Positions 19,501 through 26,366 of a DNA stretch of 64,000 nt are shown piece after piece. Where the stretch lies: positions 124,001 through 188,000 of the forward strand of contig JBMHCX010000006.1 in NCBI GenBank assembly GCA_049889695.1. The letters are read 5' to 3'. The notes under the pieces are model-generated. The model did not search any database and was not told where the DNA came from. It worked only from the letters and a program-made list of their open reading frames with translations. The translations under genes and the position numbers were made by a program. Origin of the DNA: WTJH01 sp049889695. Its GTDB lineage: Bacteria; Bacteroidota; Bacteroidia; Flavobacteriales; Flavobacteriaceae. The first letter of the stretch is position 1; each line of letters opens with the position of its first letter.

Positions 19501-19808
19501 TCATTCCCTTCGATTTCTTATTACAACAGAGCCCGATTACGGATTTTCATACAGACGACTATTTAGGGAATGGAAACCCTCAATTGCTCGTTGGAGGAAA
19601 TTATTTTGGTGTAAAACCGTATCACGGTAGGTTCGATAGTTTTCCAGGTGCTTTAATCTTAAATGAAAATCAAATGGAACTTACCCCTGAGTTAGGATTA
19701 AATTTATCCAATAAGTCCCTTCGCCATCTTTCAACTTTTGAAATGGAGGGTATAAAATATTTATTGGTCGTATTTAACAATGATAAAGCAGAAGTATATC
19801 AATTCTGA
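16566..19808 (+). CDS. FG-GAP/VCBS-repeat lipoprotein with ASPIC/UnbV domain (third of three)
   Basis: Third tandem paralogue, 1,080 aa, function unknown. The short signal MNKVVLGFLTISLFCC places a lipidated Cys at about residue 15-16. FG-GAP loops include DINNDGYPDIF, DVNGDGLLDIY, DYDLDGDLDLY, DFDRDGDLDLV and DLNGDGKTDIF. The ASPIC/UnbV domain is at about residues 513-590 (ending IVWPDNSFQRLKNI), and the second propeller starts at DRGPAVALGDLNGDG. The C-terminal motif DELTGQLIHLRKG...YAGLTIEEIMG and the NELRSGYLKNDKGSFEFIPF segment are shared with the first paralogue. It is separated by 11 bp from the next gene. Retention of all three without decay suggests that they are distinct, non-redundant components. 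Confidence 0.85.
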   Translation: MNKVVLGFLTISLFCCTNEPPLFEVVPSNQSGVTFTNALNDKSDISILDYLYYYNGGGVAVGDINNDGYPDIFFTSNQGKNKLYINTGDFSFEEISKQAGIEGKSSWNTGATMADVNGDGLLDIYVCAVVGINGFVGHNELFINNGDNTFTEQASQFGLDTQSYSSSAAFFDYDLDGDLDLYLLNHAVHTQNSYGHSNLRYKRNPNTGDLLFRNDNGTFVDVSEVAGIYGGVNAYGLGLATADFNLDGYPDIFIGNDFHEDDYLYINNQDGTFKESLKEWVGHTSRFSMGSDIGDINRDGYPDLISLDMLPENEKVLKASEGDDNVQTQKMRIQRYGYHYQFTRNMLFVNRQGEDFMETALMSGVAATDWSWSALFADFDNDSEQDLFISNGIPKRPNDLDFIKFVSNDQIQNKITKTRLMDRKALELMPTGECQNSIFKGQTGVMFKDKTTVWLPQDKDVSGATAYADFDRDGDLDLVINNLNEPAKIYRNKSDGKHSFLQLEFQYKKPNFRGIGTRVYSYHDGGQLQSQSLYTSKGFQGASEPLIHFGYQYSTKVDSLIIVWPDNSFQRLKNIPTNQRIKVSYEKTMPWTSSMLHKPKAKVFREVSDQIGIDYTHKEDNYIDFNREKLIPYKGSDRGPAVALGDLNGDGKTDIFLGSSKLEKPHLYLQKNGKFFSDDSSFSKKINIKEFTTAAIADFNGDEISDLFVGAAGADFSGKALGLKDHFWISDNAGLIEKNLPDYFGNSSVVCVFDYDQDQDLDVFIGNHMRTGKFGTPTLNFVLTNDGKGNFAVSQPPALQELGMITDAAWVDTDENGIFELWIIGEWMSPRVFTYEKGDFKPHNFSNKHLKGLWQSISFFDIDQDGDQDICLGNWGLNSKFKASQKKPLKMYFDDFDDNGQTETIVCVAKEDLYYPIHSTDELTGQLIHLRKGLDSYSKYAGLTIEEIMGQETLQEAKLLEVNELRSGYLKNDKGSFEFIPFDFLLQQSPITDFHTDDYLGNGNPQLLVGGNYFGVKPYHGRFDSFPGALILNENQMELTPELGLNLSNKSLRHLSTFEMEGIKYLLVVFNNDKAEVYQF

Positions 19809-19819
19809 CGCCGGATTTT

Positions 19820-20734
19820 ATGATGAAAAAAGGAAAAATTATTTCGATTGCCTTGCTGATTTTCGTAACTGCTCTTGTCGCTTACTTTTTGCTTAAGCCT
19901 CAAGATTACAGGATAGTGTTCAAAGTAAATACTTTTCCTGCTGTGGTTAGTCAGACTTTAAAAATGTGGCATAACACTTTAGATAATGGGCAAGCAATAA
20001 AGCAAAATTCCCGAAAGGAAATAATACAGCAACTAAAGTTTAACGATTCTATACAAGAGTATCGTTGGCTGATTAAACCAATCAATGATAGCTTATCTGA
20101 AATTACATTGGATATAAAAGACCCAGCTCATTCGCTAGCTATCAGATGGAATAAGCTACTTGGTAGAGACTTTATTGGCCCGAGAAGTAAAAAAACGGTA
20201 CTTGAATATATTACAAAGCTGAATGAACATATTGCAAAATTCAGAATTCACAGTATTGAGGAAGTAGAACTACCCACTACATTTTATGCCTACGTAAGCA
20301 TCAATGGGAAGCAAAAATCAAAGGCTCGTGGAATGATGGCAAATATTAGTTACATCACTAATTTCTTAATTCAAAATGAAATTGAATTCAATGGTAGTCC
20401 ATTCGTTTCTGTTGAACACTGGGATCAAAAAAACGACAGTATTCAGTATAATTTCTGTTTCCCCATTAAAAGATCGGATAAACTTCCTGTGCACGAAGAA
20501 ATTAAATACAAAAAACTTTTTGCTAAAAAAGCCCTTAAGGTAGAGTTTAACGGAAATTATATATATTCAGACTATGCTTGGTATGCTCTTTTAAACTATG
20601 CAACCAAAAATAATATAGCCATTGAAACGACTCCAATTGAATCGTTTTACAATAACCCCAATATGGGAGGAAATGAATTGAATTGGAAGGCCTTAATTTA
20701 TATGCCCTTGAAAGAAGATTCTATTGAATTTTAA
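19820..20734 (+). CDS. Membrane-anchored protein with GyrI-like (effector-binding) domain
   Basis: 304-aa protein with an N-terminal membrane anchor (residues about 7-24, ISIALLIFVTALVAYFLL), so most of it is probably periplasmic. The middle part is polar, and its first half may be an SRPBCC-type fold. The last 150 residues fit a GyrI/AraC-effector-binding domain: paired strand motifs around SVEHWDQKNDSIQYNFCFPI, and ALKVEFNGNYIYSDYAWYALLNYA followed by a C-terminal NWKALIYMPLK. Such domains bind small hydrophobic or cationic molecules. Two ATGs are adjacent (19820, 19823). It lies between the FG-GAP genes and the PAP2-type gene, overlapping or abutting the latter. Function is unknown; the domain call is moderate. 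Confidence 0.6.
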   Translation: MMKKGKIISIALLIFVTALVAYFLLKPQDYRIVFKVNTFPAVVSQTLKMWHNTLDNGQAIKQNSRKEIIQQLKFNDSIQEYRWLIKPINDSLSEITLDIKDPAHSLAIRWNKLLGRDFIGPRSKKTVLEYITKLNEHIAKFRIHSIEEVELPTTFYAYVSINGKQKSKARGMMANISYITNFLIQNEIEFNGSPFVSVEHWDQKNDSIQYNFCFPIKRSDKLPVHEEIKYKKLFAKKALKVEFNGNYIYSDYAWYALLNYATKNNIAIETTPIESFYNNPNMGGNELNWKALIYMPLKEDSIEF

Positions 20735-22082
20735 ATTAAAACCAAATCCCTTGAAAAAATTATTTCTATTTGTTACTGTCATATTCACATTACTATCTGC
20801 GTGTGAAAAAGATACGAGATACCAGACCATCTTGGAGGATCCAGACACCTTCCATAGGGCCATGGATAAACTGACTTCTGTAATTGTTCATGACATCTTC
20901 TCTCCTCCAGTAGCCTCGAGAATTTATGCCTATCCAATGATAGCTGCATATGAAGCTATGCATCTGAAACAACCGGATGAATTTAACTCCCTTGCCAAAC
21001 AACTGAATGGATTTTCTTCCATTGAAGAACCGCAAAATTCTGCCGAAGTAAACTACGACCTAGTGGCGATTCATGCATTTTTAACCTTGGGGAAACATTT
21101 TATTTTTTCAGAAAAAGACTTAGTCGCTTTTCAAGATAGTCTTTACAGTGAATTGAAAGATAAAGGGATGCCTCATAGAACATTTATAAACTCCATAGGC
21201 TTTGGAGAAGAGTTGGTTAAGCATGTTAAAGAATGGGCAGACGAGGACCTTTACAAGCAAACCAGAACATATCCGAAATATACCATTCGCGAACAAGATA
21301 AATTTTGGAAACCTACACCGCCTGCTTACATGGACGGGATTGAGCCCCATTGGAATAAAATTCGAACTTTTGTATTGGACTCTGCAAACCAATTTGAGCC
21401 AATTCCACCGATTCCATTTGATATGGAAAAAGGGTCACCTTTTCGCAATCAGTTAGACGAAGTCTATCAGGTAAAATTAAATTTAACTAAAGAGCAAACA
21501 GAAATCGCAAGTTTTTGGGATTGTAATCCCTATGTCACCCATCAAAATGGACATGCTATGTTCGCTACTAAAAAGATAACCCCTGGTGGTCATTGGATTG
21601 GAATTACCAAAGTTGCTGCCAGAAAGGCTCAGCTAGATTTGGCCCACACCATTAATACATACACACGGGTTTCCATTGCTTTATTCGATGCATTCATCAG
21701 TTGTTGGGATACCAAATGGAATACATTAGTTGTACGTCCAGAAACATTAATCAACAACCATTTTGATCAGGAATGGACGCCATTGCTGCAGACCCCACCA
21801 TTCCCGGAATATACCAGTGGTCATTCGGTTATTTCAAGGGCTTCTGCGGTGGTCTTGACCGATATTTTAGGAGATAATTTTTCGTTTGACGATACAACAG
21901 AAACAGCTTATGGACTTCCAGTCCGGTCCTATACTTCCTTTCTAGAGGCTGCAGAAGAAGCAGCAATATCTAGGCTTTACGGAGGAATACACTACATGAT
22001 GGCAATTAGTGAAGGGGTGAGTCAAGGTCAAAAAGTAGGAGAATTGATCGTTCAAAACCTCATTACAGAAATTAAAAACTAA
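20724..22082 (+). CDS. PAP2-superfamily lipoprotein, vanadium-dependent haloperoxidase type
   Basis: Exported lipoprotein of 452 aa (signal LKKLFLFVTVIFTLLSAC). The three-part acid-phosphatase/haloperoxidase signature is complete: K331-x6-R338-P339, S365-G366-H367 in PEYTSGHS, and S416-R417-x5-H423 in SRLYGGIH. These residues hold phosphate in PAP2 phosphatases and vanadate in haloperoxidases. Length and the long N-terminal helical part resemble the vanadium-haloperoxidase-like proteins of Bacteroidota, but sequence alone cannot tell halide oxidation from phosphatase activity. There is no ATG: the frame starts at TTG 20724 (10-bp overlap with the previous gene), and a TTG at 20751 would give a more typical signal peptide (MKKLFLF...). 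It lies in the Sus-type cassette, next to an MFS transporter. Confidence 0.85.
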   Translation: MNFKLKPNPLKKLFLFVTVIFTLLSACEKDTRYQTILEDPDTFHRAMDKLTSVIVHDIFSPPVASRIYAYPMIAAYEAMHLKQPDEFNSLAKQLNGFSSIEEPQNSAEVNYDLVAIHAFLTLGKHFIFSEKDLVAFQDSLYSELKDKGMPHRTFINSIGFGEELVKHVKEWADEDLYKQTRTYPKYTIREQDKFWKPTPPAYMDGIEPHWNKIRTFVLDSANQFEPIPPIPFDMEKGSPFRNQLDEVYQVKLNLTKEQTEIASFWDCNPYVTHQNGHAMFATKKITPGGHWIGITKVAARKAQLDLAHTINTYTRVSIALFDAFISCWDTKWNTLVVRPETLINNHFDQEWTPLLQTPPFPEYTSGHSVISRASAVVLTDILGDNFSFDDTTETAYGLPVRSYTSFLEAAEEAAISRLYGGIHYMMAISEGVSQGQKVGELIVQNLITEIKN

Positions 22083-22092
22083 TTTAAGATTT

Positions 22093-23475
22093 ATGCAGAC
22101 TAAAAAATCCCTTTCTTTTTGGCAAATCATGACGATGAACTTCGGTTTTTTCGGGGTTCAGTTCAGCTTTGGCCTTCAGCAGAGCAATATGAGTGCCATC
22201 TATAAATACTTAGGTGCTGAAGAGTCCGAACTCCCGTTATTGTGGCTTGCTGGCCCTGTTACGGGACTTGTCGTACAGCCAATCATTGGGGCGATATCCG
22301 ATGGGACATGGTCGCCCAAATGGGGCAGAAGAAAACCTTTCTTCCTGATTGGGGCTTTAGTGGCCAGTGCTGCCTTAATCGCCATGCCTTACTCCAGCTC
22401 GATCTGGATGGCCGCTAGTTTATTATGGATCTTAGATGCTGCAAATAATATCGCATTAGAACCCTACCGGGCATTTATTTCCGATAAGCTCCCTGAAAAG
22501 CAATATTCCTTGGGTTTTCTGATGCAGAGTTTTTTCACAGGCTTGGGAACTACGTTGGCCAACTTTACCCCTGCTATACTCGTAACTTTAGGGGTCTTAG
22601 CCCTGAGCGATAAGATGCCAAACGGTATTCCTGTCTCTACTTATTGGGCATTTGGAATAGGTGCTGCTGCGTCGACACTAACTATTTTAGTAACAGTGCT
22701 GACTACTTCCGAATATCCGCCTTCTGCGGAAGAATTATCAAAAATACAAGCGGAGAAAGAGGAGGGGAACCTATTGGTGAGAACAGTTAAGGGTATATCA
22801 GAAGCATTTAAAGAAATGCCCAAAACAATGATACAACTCATACCCGTTATGTTTTTCCCCTGGTATGCCATGTTTTGCTATTGGCAATATTTAACATCGG
22901 CATTGTCTTTATCCCTTTACAATACTTTAGACCAGACGACTACATACTTTAATCAGGCCCAATTGCTTACTGGGAATATCAACGGGACTTATAATATCAT
23001 CTGCTTTAGTATCGCTTTTGCTTTGGTCCCTCTCGCTCGAAAAATTGGTGCAAAAAATCTTCACTTTGTCAGCTTGTGCCTCGGAGGTATTGCAATGTTA
23101 GTTTTACCCTTGTTGAGCGATAGCATTATTTTATTCTCGATTCCAGTTCCGTGGGGCAGCGGGCTAATCAATGTAAGTCAACTTTATTTGTTTTCTATCG
23201 GACTTGGAATCACATGGGCGAGTATGATGGCGATGCCCTATCAGATGTTAGCCTCCTCCATTCCTAGCGACAAAACAGGTGTCTATATGGGTATTTTCAA
23301 TATGTTTATTGTAATTCCCATGATTATTCAGATCTTTAGTATGCAGTACTTTGTGTATGATTGGTTAGGGAATAATCCAATCCAAGTGATTCGATTGGCA
23401 GGGGTGTGTTTAATTTTAGGGGGAATCTTCTCACTATTTGTTAAGCAACAATCAGCAGCTACTCCTAGCGCATAG
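22093..23475 (+). CDS. MFS transporter, sugar (SLC45/GPH-like) type
   Basis: Inner-membrane carrier of 460 aa with about 12 hydrophobic segments. The cytoplasmic loop DGTWSPKWGRRKPF between the early helices matches the RxGRR[KR]P loop of MFS sugar carriers of the SLC45 and GPH-like groups. FFGVQFSFGLQQSNMSAIYKYLGA at the N-terminus is typical of maltose/sucrose-type members in Bacteroidota. It follows the PAP2-type gene by 10 bp and is the last gene of the LacI/SusCD cassette; it would move the product of periplasmic processing into the cytoplasm. The link to sugars is by family resemblance. Confidence 0.85.
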   Translation: MQTKKSLSFWQIMTMNFGFFGVQFSFGLQQSNMSAIYKYLGAEESELPLLWLAGPVTGLVVQPIIGAISDGTWSPKWGRRKPFFLIGALVASAALIAMPYSSSIWMAASLLWILDAANNIALEPYRAFISDKLPEKQYSLGFLMQSFFTGLGTTLANFTPAILVTLGVLALSDKMPNGIPVSTYWAFGIGAAASTLTILVTVLTTSEYPPSAEELSKIQAEKEEGNLLVRTVKGISEAFKEMPKTMIQLIPVMFFPWYAMFCYWQYLTSALSLSLYNTLDQTTTYFNQAQLLTGNINGTYNIICFSIAFALVPLARKIGAKNLHFVSLCLGGIAMLVLPLLSDSIILFSIPVPWGSGLINVSQLYLFSIGLGITWASMMAMPYQMLASSIPSDKTGVYMGIFNMFIVIPMIIQIFSMQYFVYDWLGNNPIQVIRLAGVCLILGGIFSLFVKQQSAATPSA

Positions 23476-23500
23476 ATGTATTTGCATAAAATGAAAAGTT

Positions 23501-25777
23501 ATGTCAGAACAACAGAGGAAAAGAGCGTTGGTATATCATGCCAAGCCAAAACCGGGAAAAATAGAAATAGTTCCCACCAAAAGCTATAGGACACAACGCG
23601 ATTTAGCGTTAGCCTATTCCCCTGGGGTTGCTGCACCTTGTCAAGAAATTGAAAAAGATCCTCGCAATAGTTATCAATACACCAATAAAGGCAATCTAGT
23701 AGCTGTCATTTCGAATGGGACAGCGGTTTTAGGCTTAGGTGATATTGGACCAGAAGCTTCCAAACCCGTAATGGAAGGGAAAGGCCTACTGTTTAAGATC
23801 TTTGCGGACATAGATGTTTTCGATATCGAAGTAGATGCAAAAGATCCTGAAGCCTTTATACAAGCGGTTAAAGCGATAGCACCCACCTTTGGGGGAATTA
23901 ACCTAGAAGATATTAAAGCACCAGAGGCTTTTGAAATTGAAAAAAGATTAAAAGAAGAATTAGACATCCCCGTGATGCACGACGACCAACACGGGACTGC
24001 TATTATCTCTTGCGCGGCATTACTCAATGCTTTAGAACTTGCCGACAAAAAAATAGAAGATGTACGCGTTGTCGTTAGTGGGGCAGGAGCGGCAGCGGTT
24101 TCGTGTACTCGACTCTATCAGGCCTTCGGATTGCAACGCAAAAATATCATCATGACTGATAGCCGCGGCGTTATCCGACAAGATCGTTCCAGTTTACCTG
24201 CTCCCAAAGATGAATTCGCTACACATTTAGACGTCCACACCTTAGAGGAAGCATTAGAAGGAGCCGACGTCTTCATTGGACTTTCTGCGGCAGATATTCT
24301 TGCCCCAGAAATATTACTCAAGATGGCCAAAAAGCCAATTGTCTTTGCTATGGCCAATCCCGATCCTGAGATAGCCTACAAGACCGCCATCGATACTCGC
24401 GACGACATCATCATGGCTACAGGCCGTTCCGACCATCCGAATCAGGTCAATAATGTTTTAGGGTTCCCTTTTATTTTCAGAGGTGCTTTGGATGTCCGTG
24501 CAACTAAAATTAATGAGGCTATGAAAATGGCTGCTGTTCGCGCTTTAGCGGATTTAGCCAAAGAGCCCGTCCCTGAACAAGTCAATATTGCTTATGGACA
24601 AACCCGACTCACATTTGGAAAAAACTATATTATCCCCAAGCCTTTCGATCCACGGCTGATAGAAGTAGTTCCTCCTGCCGTTGCAAAAGCAGCAATGGAA
24701 TCGGGAGTAGCTCAGCAACCGATCGAAGATTGGGAAGCCTATGAGCTGACACTCGCTCAACGCCTCAATAGCGATCAGAAATTGGTTCGTCTAATTCACG
24801 ATCGCGCTAAGTTAGAACCCAAAAGAATTGTTTTTGCTGAAGCAGATCAGATCGATGTGCTGAAAGCTGCACAGATTGTCGCTGAGGAATCTATAGCCCA
24901 ACCCGTTTTGTTGGGGAATCGTCAGAAAATAGACGAATTAATGCAAGCGCTTGAATTTGAAGGAGATGTAGAGATCATCGATCCCAAGTCAGAAGATGAA
25001 AAGCAACGTCGCACGCATTATGCTGAACACTTTTGGAAAGCACAGCAACGCAAAGGTAGAACCCTATACGATGCCGAGCGCTTAATGCGCGAACGCAACT
25101 ACTTCGCCTCTATGATGGTAGAAATAGGGGACGCAGATGGGATGTTGTCGGGCTATTCTCGTAGCTATCCTTCCGTCGTAAAGCCCATTCTTGAAACGGT
25201 TGGTCGATCGAAAGAATCAACTCGTGTAGCGGCCACCAATCTTATGATTACCAATAGAGGGCCGATGTTTATCTCGGACACTTCTATAAATGTAAATCCT
25301 AGTGCAAAGGAACTGGCCAAGATTGCGCAAATGACGGCTCGTACGGCGAGCTATTTTGGAATTAAACCGCAAGTGGCCATGCTCTCCTATTCGAACTTTG
25401 GGTCCTCCGATTTTGAGGAAGCTAAAAAAGTGAGTGAAGCCGTTTCCTACTTGCATCGACATTACCCGCATATTCCTGTAGATGGCCCTGTGCAATCCGA
25501 TTTTGCGCTGAACAAAAAAATGTTGGAAGAGCGCTTTCCATTTTCAACACTTAAAGGAAAATCGGTTAACGTACTCATTTTCCCCAACTTAGACGCTGCA
25601 AACATCACCTATAAATTACTGAAAGAATTGAACGGAGCGCTTTCGATAGGCCCCATTTTAATGGGACTAAATAAACCCATTCATATTTTGCAATTGGGAG
25701 CCTCTGTAGATGAAATTGTCAATATGGCTGCTGTCACGGTAATCGATGCTCAACAGCGACAACAAACAACGCTATGA
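23501..25777 (+). CDS. maeB: NADP-dependent malic enzyme with phosphotransacetylase-like domain
   Basis: Oxidative decarboxylation of malate to pyruvate, giving NADPH; cytoplasmic. At 758 aa this is the long MaeB form. The N-terminal malic-enzyme half (to about residue 430) shows YSPGVAAPCQEI, GLGDIGPEASKPVMEGK, VMHDDQHGTAI and the Rossmann VVSGAGAAAVSC. The C-terminal phosphate-acetyltransferase-like half (from about 440) includes RIVFAEADQ, GMLSGYSRSYPSV and SDFALNK; in related enzymes it is regulatory, not catalytic. It overlaps ruvA by 4 bp (ATGA). The maeB-ruvA-sprA order appears to be a single transcription unit. Confidence 0.96.
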   Translation: MSEQQRKRALVYHAKPKPGKIEIVPTKSYRTQRDLALAYSPGVAAPCQEIEKDPRNSYQYTNKGNLVAVISNGTAVLGLGDIGPEASKPVMEGKGLLFKIFADIDVFDIEVDAKDPEAFIQAVKAIAPTFGGINLEDIKAPEAFEIEKRLKEELDIPVMHDDQHGTAIISCAALLNALELADKKIEDVRVVVSGAGAAAVSCTRLYQAFGLQRKNIIMTDSRGVIRQDRSSLPAPKDEFATHLDVHTLEEALEGADVFIGLSAADILAPEILLKMAKKPIVFAMANPDPEIAYKTAIDTRDDIIMATGRSDHPNQVNNVLGFPFIFRGALDVRATKINEAMKMAAVRALADLAKEPVPEQVNIAYGQTRLTFGKNYIIPKPFDPRLIEVVPPAVAKAAMESGVAQQPIEDWEAYELTLAQRLNSDQKLVRLIHDRAKLEPKRIVFAEADQIDVLKAAQIVAEESIAQPVLLGNRQKIDELMQALEFEGDVEIIDPKSEDEKQRRTHYAEHFWKAQQRKGRTLYDAERLMRERNYFASMMVEIGDADGMLSGYSRSYPSVVKPILETVGRSKESTRVAATNLMITNRGPMFISDTSINVNPSAKELAKIAQMTARTASYFGIKPQVAMLSYSNFGSSDFEEAKKVSEAVSYLHRHYPHIPVDGPVQSDFALNKKMLEERFPFSTLKGKSVNVLIFPNLDAANITYKLLKELNGALSIGPILMGLNKPIHILQLGASVDEIVNMAAVTVIDAQQRQQTTL

Positions 25778-26355
25778 TCACTCATTTAAACGGAAAATTA
25801 GTCGAGAAAAACCCTACTCATCTCATCATCGATTGTCATGGAGTAGGCTATGAGGTACATATTTCACTGTATACATTTGGGCAAATCCCCGATCAGGAAA
25901 ATGTACGGGTATATACGCATTTACAAATCCGTGAAGATGCCCATCAGATATTCGGTTTTTATACTCCCCAAGAACGGGCACTTTTTCGTTTGCTTATTGG
26001 GGTTTCTGGGATAGGAGCAAGCACTGCAAGAAGCATGCTGTCGTCCATGGAGCCGCTTCAAATTCAGCAAGCTGTTCTACAAGAAGATATCAATACCATA
26101 AAGTCCATTAAAGGGATCGGATTAAAAACAGCCCAGCGTTTAATCTTAGAGCTCAAAGATAAAATCCAACAAAGCGATATTGCTGCTGAAATTCCTGCAG
26201 TTTTGGGCAATACTACCAAAGAAGAAGCGTTATCAGCATTAGAGGTTTTAGGATATGCTCGTAAGGCTTCTGAAAAGATTGTAGATCAGCTTATTCAAGC
26301 CGCACCTGAAAGCAGTGTAGAACAATTGATTAAAGGCGCCTTAAATAAGCTTTAA
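25774..26355 (+). CDS. ruvA: Holliday junction DNA-binding protein RuvA
   Basis: Tetrameric junction-binding subunit that loads RuvB rings; 193 aa, normal for the family. The N-terminal OB fold is MITHLNGKLVEKNPTHLIID, two helix-hairpin-helix motifs follow (LLIGVSGIGASTARSML and IKSIKGIGLKTAQRLILELKDK), and the flexible C-terminal domain (EEALSALEVLGYARKASEKIVDQLI) contacts RuvB. Its ATG overlaps the maeB stop codon. Only some 12-60 bp separate it from sprA, depending on the true start of that gene. Confidence 0.97.
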   Translation: MITHLNGKLVEKNPTHLIIDCHGVGYEVHISLYTFGQIPDQENVRVYTHLQIREDAHQIFGFYTPQERALFRLLIGVSGIGASTARSMLSSMEPLQIQQAVLQEDINTIKSIKGIGLKTAQRLILELKDKIQQSDIAAEIPAVLGNTTKEEALSALEVLGYARKASEKIVDQLIQAAPESSVEQLIKGALNKL

Positions 26356-26366
26356 AAACATTAGCT

